Source: Willaertia magna
Lineage: Eukaryota; Heterolobosea; Eutetramitea; Acrasida; Naegleriidae
Length of the DNA stretch: 35,559 nt
NCBI GenBank assembly: GCA_902984215.1
Contig: CADWAF010004143.1
Location: 1-35,559 of the forward strand
Direction: 5' to 3'
Shown: one piece after another, positions 7,934 through 17,400 of the stretch
Layout of the letters: the number at the start of each line of letters is the position of its first letter
How positions within the stretch are numbered: position 1 is the stretch's first letter
The notes under the pieces: model-generated
The model's input: the letters and a program-made list of their open reading frames with translations, nothing else
Database searches by the model: none
What the model was told of the DNA's origin: nothing
Program-made: the position numbers and the translations under genes

Positions 7934-8910
7934 TTATTTATTATTAACAACTGAAAAGAGTTGCTTGAGCACCTCTCCAAATGTTTTCAATCTTTTGGAA
8001 ACAGTTCCGAGTAAAGAACGAATCTATCTTAATTCCTCATTAACTGGGTCCTCATTAAAAGAGCTCCCTAACCAATTATTATCATCGTCATCCAAACGAC
8101 AAGGGCCTAAAATACTTCTTACAGATGATTCACTATCAGAATCATCTTTTCTTCTTTTCCATGCAGCCTTTTTGTGCTTTTTTTTTCTTCTAGCTTCATC
8201 ATCAGATTTTGAATCTGATATTTGGACCAATCTTTTCATCTGCTTCTTCTTTTTCTTTCGCTTTTTCTTCATTGCCTCCACAATTCCTTTTTTTGCAAGG
8301 AATTCTTTAATGTTTGTAGAGTTTTCCTACTCCTCTCTTAGAAAATTATTAATATTGCCAAACCAGGTCTTTTGGGCAATACGTTTTGGCAAGTGTTGGA
8401 GTCTTAATTGATGTTCTTTCTTAGAAAAATTTGTTTTTACCTTTTCAGCAGCTACTTTAACGTAACATTTAGAATTTTTGCACAAACCATTACATTTAAA
8501 GTTTGTTTCATCCTTAAGTGGACACATTGTAATCATGTGTCCACTTTTATGACATTTAGAACAAAAACACTATAAAATTAATGTAAATTAATAAATAAAT
8601 TAAAAATTTAATTACTTACGTTGCCTTTTCTTTTTGTTGTTTTTGGTACAGCTCCTTCATCGACACTTTCAATGTCACTATCTTCCCCTAAATCAACCTC
8701 AATAAATTCGTCATTTGTGGGTTGACTAAAATTAATAACAGGTTCATTAGGTTGTGTTAATTGAGGGGGTGGTAATTGAGGAATAATAGGTTGTGTTAAA
8801 GGGGGGTCCACAATTTGTTGTGTTAATGGTGGAATATGATTATTCTGGAAAAAAGGAAACGGTGGTAAGTTGAATTGAGGAAAATAATTTTCACCCATTT
8901 TTATTTTCAT
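7934..8910 (-). CDS. transposon-encoded CCHC zinc-knuckle protein, two in-frame TAGs
   Basis: Two exons: ATG 8910 to 8620, a 50-nt intron 8619-8570 (GTAAGT...TATAG), then 8569 onward. The N-terminus is Pro/Gln-rich (PPLTQPIIPQLPPPQ), followed by an acidic patch (DLGEDSDIESVDEG). Splicing creates a zinc knuckle spanning the junction: C-SK-C-HKSG-H-MITM-C (CX2CX4HX4C), with more Cys after it (CNGLCKNSKC). After TAG 8329-8327 the same frame continues with a Lys/Arg-rich nuclear-signal-like region, Ser/Asp/Glu stretches and an acidic NNWLGSSF segment. After a second TAG (8026-8024) it runs 29 more codons as an amphipathic helix to TAA 7936-7934. CCHC knuckles bind single-stranded nucleic acid; a role as transposase partner is inferred. 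If TAG always terminates, the product ends at FLREE (177 aa). Confidence 0.7.
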
Positions 8911-9001
8911 TTCAACTTTTGATTTTGAAAAATTTCAGTTGTGTATAAAGATTTTACAATAAAGATTTTTGGCGCCAAAAAATTTGTAGTGCAATAGTGA
9001 A
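8911..9001. promoter_or_regulatory. bidirectional transposon promoter with GGCGCC palindrome
   Basis: The 91 bp between the two divergent ATG codons of the transposon. It contains TTTTTGGCGCCAAAAA (8966-8981), a perfect 16-bp palindrome that matches the E2F core (TTTGGCGC) on both strands. A TATAAAG sequence lies near 8944. This must drive both element genes. E2F-type control, tying transposition to S phase, is an inference from the motif. Confidence 0.5.
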
Positions 9002-10117
9002 ATGGTAAAAGCAATTTGTAACAGCTCGTTTAAGTATTGTGTTCAATATATGAAGAAAGAACAAGCTGCACTTTCAATGTTGTGGAGGGAACGTAGATTA
9101 TCTTCAAGAAGTTATTCAAGAATACTTGGGGTAAACGAATCAACACTTAGATATTGGAAACGTAAAATTTATTACCCTAATTATAGAAACAAACAAGCAG
9201 GAAGAAGTACAAAACATTCAGAAAGAACTAACCGTTTAGTTAGATATTTATTAATAAAACAAGCACAAAGGTTTCCTTATACTTCTTTGGATCAGTTTCA
9301 GCGTTTGTTGAAAGATATCAGTATCCATTTTTCAATATTAACAATTAGTAGAATATTTAAGGAAATGGGTTTTACTTATAAAACTCCAAACCTTAAACAT
9401 AAAGGGAAATACTCTTTGTATAATATACAAAGATACATCTAGTATACTAAAGCTATGTCTATTCTTAGTTATACTGTTGATTGGAGGCGTATCAAGTTTG
9501 CTGATGAATCACACTTTGTATCCCGTTCCCTTTTTAAATTAAAGGCAATTGGAAGACGAGGAAGAAGGGTTTGTGCTGTAAATCAAGCTCAAAACCTTAA
9601 TCATAGTTATACTATGACTATGGTAACAGCATTAGATCAACCTAACGTTCCTTTGGTAATTGAATTGAGGAAAAATTCAAACACACAACATGATTTTGCA
9701 ATCTTTTGCCAAAAATTGATTGCTAATCAGTATTTAAAGGAAGGAGATATCTTTATTTTAGATAACGCCACAGTACATTCAGGGAAAGATACTTTCCCTG
9801 TAATTAAACGTTTATTTAAAGATGCAGGAGTACTATTGCTTTTCCTTCCATGTTACAGCCCTGAGTTGAATCCTTGCGAGAACATCTTCTCTATTATTAA
9901 GGCGAGACTTAGAAGATTAAGGACTATGGATAACGCCCGATTTATAGATCAAATACTAAGAAGCAGCTTCACCATTGATCATTCCACATTGATCAATGTT
10001 TACTATCACTGCTTCTACAACTTTAAGAAGGAATTGGGTGATAGTTTTGCTGATTTCTCCTATTACAGCACCAGACAAAACAAGAGGGTTTGGACAAATG
10101 AGGAAGATTCCTCATAA
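9002..10117 (+). CDS. IS630/Tc1/mariner-type transposase, DD38E, in-frame TAG
   Basis: A single frame of 372 codons from ATG 9002 to TAA 10115-10117, interrupted only by TAG at 9440-9442. The N-terminal part has two helix-turn-helix-like regions: SYSRILGVNESTLRYWKRK (about 38-56) and SIHFSILTISRIFKEMGF for repeat binding. The catalytic domain carries FADESHF (first Asp), FILDNATVH (second Asp) and SPELNPCENIF (Glu), with 38 residues between the second Asp and the Glu. The TAG falls between the DNA-binding part and the first catalytic Asp, in the segment normally reading N..R..Y...M..L before the DE-F motif. A GT-AG intron here would break the frame, so either a nonsense mutation or UAG readthrough applies. 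The gene catalyses cut-and-paste at TA sites. Confidence 0.88.
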
Positions 10118-10200
10118 ATAAAGATATTTTATTACAAAAAGTTCAAAATTCGGTTTTTTTACAAAAATAAATGAAAATTTGTTTTATTAATTTTTTTTTT

Positions 10201-10225
10201 GCGGCACGAGTTTTGCAACCTACTG
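10201..10225 (-). repeat. DNA transposon terminal inverted repeat, right
   Basis: Starts GCGGCACGAG and ends CAACCTACTG, followed by TA (10226-10227). It is the inverse complement of 7670-7694 except for two positions. Confidence 0.92.
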
Positions 10226-10277
10226 TATTTCAATAATAAATACTCTTCAAAACTATTTCTTTTATTTACAATAATAA

Positions 10278-10475
10278 TTATTTCCAATGATAACTATAAA
10301 ATTCATTTCTAAAAGGTAAATCTTCAATACCATGAATTACTTCATTAAAAGATAACACTTTCCTCACAGCAACCCTAAATGCATGATGAAATTCCTTTTT
10401 ATACTTTACTTTTGAATCATAAACACCATAATTCACAGGTTTACATCCTTTCCTACTGTTAAATGATCTTGTCAT
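10278..10475 (-). CDS. small basic protein of unknown function, 65 aa
   Basis: ATG 10475 (MTRSFNSRKGCKPVNYGVYD...) to TAA 10280-10278. The sequence is non-repetitive and basic, with mixed aromatic and charged residues (KYKKEFHHAFRVAVRKVLSF), unlike the low-complexity shadows around it. It starts head-to-head with the PH gene, with 33 nt between the ATGs, and ends about 50 nt from the DNA transposon. No family is recognised. It could be a genuine small gene or the surviving exon of a gene interrupted by the transposon. Confidence 0.4.
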   Translation of the reverse strand: MTRSFNSRKGCKPVNYGVYDSKVKYKKEFHHAFRVAVRKVLSFNEVIHGIEDLPFRNEFYSYHWK

Positions 10476-10508
10476 TTTTTTGAAAATGAATTCTGAAAAT
10501 GATTTCAA

Positions 10509-11832
10509 ATGTTCAATTTTGAAATTTATCTAAAATACCCTTGTAAATAGTGTATAATTTAGATCTTTCTTGTTTTGAAAAGTTCAATTGTATTTCTAAA
10601 GTGTGTGGAGTAATATTTCATTAAAATTAATATTTTCTTCCAATAGTTGATGAAGATAGAATAGATAAACTTTCGGATTGTTTAAAAGCTGGTTATCTCA
10701 TTAAAGTATGTTATTATTGACACTTATGTTTACAAAAATATTATTTTTAAAAAGAGAGGACAAAAATATAAAAGTTTTAAAAAGAGATTTTTTGTTTTAA
10801 TGTCAGGTAGGTAATTAATTAACATTTAATAATGAATAAATAAATAAAATAGATGGATATATCTTTTACTTTAAAGATAATAATGATTTAGATCATCCAT
10901 TAGGTATAATCTCATTAAAAGCTAATGCATTCTTAAATAAAGCTGCTTCCGAAATATCCGATAGTTTAGGTTTTGGATTTACTATACGATCTGGATCTAA
11001 ACGTTTTTTATTAGCGGCTGAAACCAATGATGAAAAAAATACTTGGTTACGTTTAATTGATAGAACCATTTCAAATTGTACTTCAAAAGAAAAGTTAGGA
11101 CAGCAGAATAGGAAAAGATCTGTAGCTTTTACGAATGGTAACAATAATAATAGTAATGGTGGTAGTACTTCACCATTAAGTACAAGTAATGGAAGTGGTA
11201 GTAATTTAAATGTAAATAATAATGAAGGATTTTCACCTTTAGAAAGAGATAAATTAGAAAGATTACAGAAATTAAAGGATGATGCTTTAAGGCAATTGGA
11301 ACAAATAGATCCTACTTTTGTTAGATGTATTTCTCTTTTAAATGAATTTAAAAAGGATTTTGAAAATAAAAAGGAAGAAAATGAGAATAAAATTCAAGAA
11401 AGTGAAAAAACAAAATTGTCAAGCTCAGTTGAAAGAAATGGAAATGATGATTTAACAGATTCTGATTATGAATCAAGTGATGATGAAAAAGAGAAAAAGA
11501 AAACATCATATGACACAACATTGATTATAGCACCTTCAACAGTTTCAGATTTAATGAATCCAGTTGAAAGATTAAAAGGTTTAAAAATAACTTTAGATAA
11601 ATTTTTAATTGATTTTGAAAATGTAAAAGAGAAATTTACAGATTACAAAAACAAGGAAAAGGAAGATTTAAAAAAGATAGATGAAGAAAAACAAGAATAT
11701 GAACAAGAATTAGAATCTTTAAGAAAGAAAGTAAAAGAACTTGAAGAACAAAATGAAGAATTAAATAGTCATAAGAAATTATTAATTAGAGAAGTTAAAA
11801 AATTAAGAGAAACATCACCAAAACAACAATAA
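10509..11832 (+). CDS. PH-domain coiled-coil protein, four exons
   Basis: Exons 10509-10542, 10647-10705, 10755-10806 and 10853-11832 join in frame (374 aa). The introns are 104, 49 and 46 nt, all GT-AG. Splicing rebuilds a PH domain at about residues 24-115: KAGYLIKRGQKYKSFKKRFF, then VLMSDGYIFYFKDNND, then PLGIISL, and ending with the invariant Trp in NTWLRLID. The first exon (MFNFEIYLKYP) is supported by phase but is the least certain part. After the PH domain come an Asn/Ser/Gly-rich linker and an acidic Ser patch (DSDYESSDDEKE). A C-terminal coiled coil (about 290-365, Leu/Glu/Lys heptads) follows. PH domains bind phosphoinositides, so membrane recruitment is likely. The partner is unknown. 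It converges on the EF-hand gene with a 46-nt gap. Confidence 0.85.
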
Positions 11833-11878
11833 TATTCACAATTTTGTATTTTAAATTTTTGTAATAGTAAACTACAGT

Positions 11879-12682
11879 TTAGAGATTTAAGAATGCGTAA
11901 CCTAATGCTGAATCAGGGTCATTAACTGCTTCAATAAATTCATCATAATCAATAGAACCACTACCATCTAAATCCATTCTTGCAAATGCAGAACTTAGAT
12001 GCTTTTCTAAATTACTCCATCTTTCAGCTGATAATTTATATCCATTCATCTTTGCTTGACCAACTTTAAATTGTTAATATTATTATTAATTGATTACTTA
12101 CTAAAGAACTTTTTGAAAAATTCAAGCAATTCTGGTGGCTCAACTGAACCACTATTATCCAAATCAATTAAGGAGAAAATGACTGGAATTTTAAGGCAGC
12201 AAGTAATAAGTATGATACTTACAATTTAATAGGCTTTTTCTATCCCCGAAGAACAAATGACTTATACCTGTTGACAGTTCTACGAAATCTATTGATCCAC
12301 TTTTGTCTGCATCAAAGGCATCGAAAATTCTATGGAACGCTGGTAGTAATCTTTGATCGAATTTCTTTTCTAAGGTTTTTGCAATAACAACATCAAAGTT
12401 TTTTCGTTGTATGGTTCCATCTTCTCCGCAAACCTTTTTGAACTCCTCCAACAACAATTTTAATTCAAGTTCATCCACTGCACTATTAGAGATATACCTT
12501 ATTACATACTTACTCTTTATTTCTTTCATATCCTTTGCAAGGGTTGTATTAGCCTGACGATTGGAATTCCAACACCCAGCCCCAGTTTCAGAGGTAGGAG
12601 ATACTTGTCCACCCAACCTCAATTTATTTTTCTTCTTATCCTTCATTAATTCAGCTAATAGCTGTTCGCTGGAACGAGACAT
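11879..12682 (-). CDS. EF-hand calcium-binding protein (calaxin/CNB-like layout)
   Basis: Exons 12682-12223, 12182-12102 and 12063-11879 (minus) join in frame to give 241 aa. The introns are 40 and 38 nt (GTAAGT...CAG and GTAAGT...AAG). Three canonical EF loops appear: DADKSGSIDFVE, DLDNSGSVEPPE (rebuilt by the first splice) and DLDGSGSIDYDE. All have acidic residues at loop positions 1 and 12 and Gly at 6. Spacing and the N-terminal helix resemble calcineurin B, CBL and calaxin (EFCAB1). A ciliary role would suit the neighbourhood but is not shown. I chose ATG 12682 (MSRSSEQLLAEL); the frame is open to ATG 12889, which would add 69 unconvincing residues. It is divergent from the 13001 gene. 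Confidence 0.82.
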
Positions 12683-13000
12683 TTTTTTGTTTCTAGCTCT
12701 TTGTAGATAAATATAAGCTTTGGAAAGTATAGAGTTGTGCCCTATAAAATCTACTAATGAGTTAAAGTGTAAGGGGACCAAAGTCCAATTGGATCTGAAG
12801 GATAAAGTATTAAAGCAAAACTGTAATTCAGCTATGGATAGAGGATCAAGTAAAACAGCAAAAAAACAAATTTTGTCTTTAAGGTTCATGCTTTGACATG
12901 AACTTTATTTTTACCTTCAATTTCACAAGTGATTTTCTAAATTTCTTTCAAAAGGAACAAAATCGCAAATTTTTGTGTTTATAATCAACTTATAAAAAAT

Positions 13001-14170
13001 ATGTCAACTAACACTACTGACTTTATTAATCCAGTCCATTTTACATCTGCACTAGAAGAAAAGGTGGAAGAAGAAACACAATCACCACCGGTAATTAATG
13101 ACGATAATAACAACAATACTGTAACAACAGAAAATAATGATTTTACAGCTGTTGTTAATAAACAACGTAAAAGAAAGAAATTTATGGATACATCCATTTC
13201 TAAATTATTTACCTCCGAAAGTAAAGCATTTACTACAAGAATAAGATCAGCAGTTCCAAGAACTATACCCAACAATAAAGAAGTAGAAGAAAAGAAAGAA
13301 GAAACATTCTTAACAACGATAAAGAAATCTCCAGAAAATATAGGAAATACACAAACTTTAAAAGTTTCATTCCCAACAAGTGAAAAAACATCTGATTTAG
13401 ATGTAGAATTTATTTCTAAAGAAGAAATGCAAAAGATAAAAGAAGAAGCAAAAATATTAAATATAAATTTAAGAGAATTATTTGATAAAGAATTTACTTT
13501 ACCATATGAAAGTAAAGAAAGAGAAGAAATAACGAATTTTATTAATAGAATTAATTTACCTTGTCCTTTTTCAAAACCATTATTTGAATTTGCTAAAAGA
13601 AATTTAAAAGTTATTGAACAATGGGAAGCAATTCTTGATCGTTTATTATTAGAAGAAGAAAAGAGAAAGAAAGAAGAAGAAGGAATGACAAGTGAATTAT
13701 TAGAAAAGAAGGAAGAAGAAGAAACCTTACCTTTCTATGAATTTCCTCCTGCTAAAAAGTCAACAAGAATAGCTGAACATTCTTTAATAGATTATTATTT
13801 AATGGATTCTAGAGGAAAGGATGTTGAACCAAATAGAAAGACAATAGTTTTTATTAGAAAAGGTCAATCAAGAAGACCAATTGTATTATTAAGTGAAGTT
13901 GTAAAAGAAGAAGAAAGGTATCAAGAGTTGATTTCCTTAATGAGAGAAAGAGAAGAAAAGATAACGAAAATGATTGAAGAAAGAAGATTGAAAAGAGCTC
14001 AAGAGGCTTTAGAAAGAAAACAAAAAGCATTTTCTGAGTGGGATGAATCTCTAATTGAAGGAAGTAGAAATGAGAAGGATGATTATAAAGAAGAAGCAGA
14101 ACAAGTTGAAGATGAACAATTATTTTCGTTGACTAATAATAATAGTTTTGCTGTACTTGCAAACCTGTAA
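13001..14170 (+). CDS. charged coiled-coil protein, function unknown
   Basis: 389 aa, ATG to TAA, no introns seen. Low-complexity Asn and Glu/Lys segments alternate with more ordered parts: residues about 140-215 (EFISKEEMQKIKEEAKILNI..., FTLPYESKEREEITNFINRI) and about 255-300 (STRIAEHSLIDYYLMDSRG, NRKTIVFIRKGQSRRPIVLL). A long helical region (about 300-350) is rich in Glu/Arg. A KQRKRKK cluster near residue 55 could be a nuclear signal. The extreme C-terminus NNSFAVLANL is a short hydrophobic tail of the type used as a docking peptide. No family is recognised. Confidence 0.75.
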   Translation: MSTNTTDFINPVHFTSALEEKVEEETQSPPVINDDNNNNTVTTENNDFTAVVNKQRKRKKFMDTSISKLFTSESKAFTTRIRSAVPRTIPNNKEVEEKKEETFLTTIKKSPENIGNTQTLKVSFPTSEKTSDLDVEFISKEEMQKIKEEAKILNINLRELFDKEFTLPYESKEREEITNFINRINLPCPFSKPLFEFAKRNLKVIEQWEAILDRLLLEEEKRKKEEEGMTSELLEKKEEEETLPFYEFPPAKKSTRIAEHSLIDYYLMDSRGKDVEPNRKTIVFIRKGQSRRPIVLLSEVVKEEERYQELISLMREREEKITKMIEERRLKRAQEALERKQKAFSEWDESLIEGSRNEKDDYKEEAEQVEDEQLFSLTNNNSFAVLANL

Positions 14171-14493
14171 TAAACAACTAATTAAGTCTATGAATTGCTT
14201 TAATTTATCAAATTGTAACATCAACGCCGAATCCGCAATGCGTATAAATTAAAAAATAAACAACTAATCTCTTAACAAACGAAAGGTTTTTTTATTTACT
14301 AGTATTGTTCAAACAAGTTTAATGGCTACCTAGATTAGTTCAAAAAGTGTTTCACCTTGCTATACAAACAGAATAATTTGAAGAATTGCATAAACTTACT
14401 TTAATTAAAATTTTAAAAATACAGAGCGGTTTCATTAAAGTTCGAAAATTCACATTTGGCATCGTGTTACTCATCATAAAACATTTCAAAAAA
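14171..14493. other. 5' region of the DOCK gene
   Basis: 323 bp without a supported gene. A plus-strand frame is open from 14386 into the first DOCK exon, but the preferred ATG at 14494 lies downstream, preceded by AAAA. A small G/C patch (ACGCCGAATCCGCAATGCG) lies around 14224-14242. The remainder is AT-rich. Confidence 0.4.
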
Positions 14494-17400
14494 ATGACAA
14501 ATGAACAACACAATAATCCCTTCTTGAGAATAAAACAAAAATTTTGGACCAGCAGTAATAAATCTTCGTCTCCGCAATTTTCACCAGTGTCACCCACTGC
14601 AGACGAAGAAACAATACATCAACATGACAATAGTACGTAATTTAATTTTCACTATATACTTAAATTCTCCTATAATCACAAATAAATTGTCTTTCCGTTA
14701 TGACAAATGATCACTTTTTTCCCGCTAAAAAATGCACTTTTCTACAAGATACCAACAACAATAACGTTAGAATGAGTTTAGACAGAAAGACTCCACCTAA
14801 AGATGAAAATAAGAAACCATCTAATCTTAAAATACCTTTAGACCAAATTGGAGCCTTAAATAGTGTAAATGTAATGAGAAATATATCTGTAACAACACCT
14901 TCTTCTAGTGTTATTAACGTTTTTGATCCTTTTGAGGCTGTAACAAATTCCGAACCTTTTCCAATAGAAAATTATTTTGAACATTGGGAAAGTCATAAAT
15001 ATCGTTTAAATGATTATAATGAAACATTATCATTTCTACAAAATCATCCTACAGAACCTCTTCCGAAATTATCTTCATCATTTTCTTCTTCTAATAATAA
15101 TAGTAGTAACAATAATGAAATTACTAATCTCCATATAATACATCATCAACCATTGGATTCTAAAAATTTAGAAAATCAATTACAAAAAAAAGATAAAATT
15201 GAAAATGAAAATTTTATTGTAGAAAATGTTGAAAATTTATTTGAAATTAAAAACTATTTTGAAGGAAAACATCCACCATATTTATCTTATTATTTTGTAG
15301 ATCAACAAAAAGAAAAGAGACAAGAAGTTTTACCTTTACATTTGAGGAAATATTTTGAAACATTTGATAATGATTGGACTATTATCAAACCAAAAAATAA
15401 TTTCAAATATTTATCAAATAACAATAATAACATTAATAATAATAATACTGTTAGTACTAGTAATTTAAAGATAAATTCTTCAGATAGTTATATTAATTTT
15501 CCTAATGACTTAAGAGAACATCAAGATTTATTAGAGTCTGATAAAAGAAATTCTTTTAGTCAATTAGGAATGATTGAAATAACAAAATCAATGTCAAATT
15601 TAATGGAATTGGGATCTTCGCCCACTTTAAGTTCTACAGATTCAGAAACGAGTAGTACAAGCAGTACGGAAGGTATACCACAAAATTTTTTATCTACAAA
15701 ATTAAATGCCGTAAAAGATTATTTACAGAGACATTATAAAAATGCAAATGAAAATAAGAAGAGTAGTATTTTATTTGAAACTTTTAATTCTGAATTTTTA
15801 GAGAAAGACAAAACTCAATTAGAAGATTCTGATTTATTATTACAAAATTATCATATTAATGAAGATGAAGTTTCTTTTAATAATAAAATTTTATTTGAAT
15901 TTGATAAATTTAATTCAGAAATAATGGAACAAAATGGACAAATGCCTTTAGAGAATTTTTATGCTAGTATTTCTATGTATGTATTATTAACAAAGAATTA
16001 TAATACTCAAAATCTAAACCCATCATCATCTTTCACGGAAGAAGAAACTGAAACAGTTGTTGGATGGAAGAAATATTCAGAGACATTTTATTGTGAACTT
16101 GGTAATGATCCTGGAAAGAAAAGAGCATTGTTTTATAAAAATTCTAATTTAACAGAAAGAATATTTGTTTTAATTAGGTTGTATAGAACATTTAAAGGAA
16201 ATTTAAATGAGAATTTAAATGAAATTTATTCAAAAACAACATCAATCAGCAGTTCAAATTCTTTAAAGAAAGGAGCTGTAGATAAATTACTTAATTCTCC
16301 AATGATGAATTTACATAAAGATACTTATAGTCATTTTGGATGGTTTGTTATGGAGTTAGATAATATTTTACAAGATTCTTTATATTTAACAAATTTTGGA
16401 AGTGCAAGATTTAATTCATTGTCTATTTCTAATGAAGAAAGTTTTATTAATCATAAAAATATTTATTTTATTCCCTCTAGAGAAAATATTCCAGATGAAA
16501 AATTACTTGAAGTATATTTATTTAATTCACCTAATAATGAATATGAATTTCCAAACAAAGATTCATTAAAACAATTAAGTAGGATTTGTACAAAACCAAT
16601 ATCAGGAACTTTCACTTTTAGAGCAAAGGAATTAAATTTGAAAGGAAAAGAGGCAATAGTAAGAAGGTACTTACCTGGAAGTTGTCATTTAGTTATTCCA
16701 GTTAGAGATGAAAAATCGTCTAATAACCAAGCTCTAAGTATTATTCCAAGTCCCAGACAACAAAAACCTTTAATTGAAATGAAAGAAGTTCCAGTAGCTG
16801 AAATGACTGCTTTTTCATACTTTGGGAAAGATATATCAGACAGTTCAGTATTGAGAAATTATAATTTTAAAAACGACTTATTTATTTATCCTTTAAGCAC
16901 AAATTTCAATCCAAATATTGCTACTAATTTACAAGTTTCTGTTTCATTTTCTGATAGAGATAATGATTTAGATAATTATTATAAAAATTTTAATATATTT
17001 TACAAAACATTTTCAAATACATTAGAAAACGAAGTACATTCATTTTGTACATTAAAGTGTGAAAAATTAGAATTTTCTGAAGAACTAAAATGTCATTTAC
17101 CAATTTTAAATATAAATCATGAAAATAGTCATTTAATATTTAGATTCTATAATATAGCCCATAAAGAAATTAACTCTACTTCTAAAACTAAAATAGATCT
17201 AACTGAAACTTCTAAAACACTAGTTGCTATTGCATTCCTAAAAATTTATGGATTTACAGGAAATATGGGTAGAGAGGTTATTACAGGGGAAAATGAAATT
17301 CTAGTGTTTCCAATTCAAACTGTTCCTAAGAGTGGTTACTTAAAGGTATTAAGTGATTCTGAAACATATAAACCAATAACAACATTTAAAGTTAAATTAT

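Larger units (their letters stand above)
7670..10225 (+). mobile_element. Tc1/mariner-like DNA transposon with accessory gene
   Basis: A 2,556-bp element with 25-bp terminal inverted repeats (2 mismatches) flanked by TA on both sides, the target duplication of the IS630/Tc1/mariner superfamily. Removing the element leaves a continuous CAAATAT-TA-TTTCAAT site. Inside are two divergent genes: a DDE transposase (9002-10117, plus) and a spliced proline-rich/CCHC/charged protein (8910-7934, minus), sharing a 91-bp promoter. A second gene is unusual for Tc1/mariner; ciliate Tec/TBE elements are known relatives with extra ORFs. Both genes contain in-frame TAG codons but no other lesion. The near-identical repeats suggest the copy is not old. 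Confidence 0.92.

Noticed and set aside
9418..9452. A short intron removing the TAG from the transposase
   Set aside because: The GT-AG pairs around the TAG give 25 or 35 nt, neither a multiple of three, so both would break the downstream DDE frame.
855..10117. UAG as a general sense codon throughout the genome
   Set aside because: The DOCK, Hsp110, AK7 and other host ORFs contain no internal TAG over about 7,600 codons, and the MAPK uses TAG at its natural end, so general frequent use is not supported.
12683..12889. N-terminal extension of the EF-hand protein from ATG 12889
   Set aside because: The added 69 residues look random and hydrophobic, and a good ATG lies at 12682; the frame may be open by chance.
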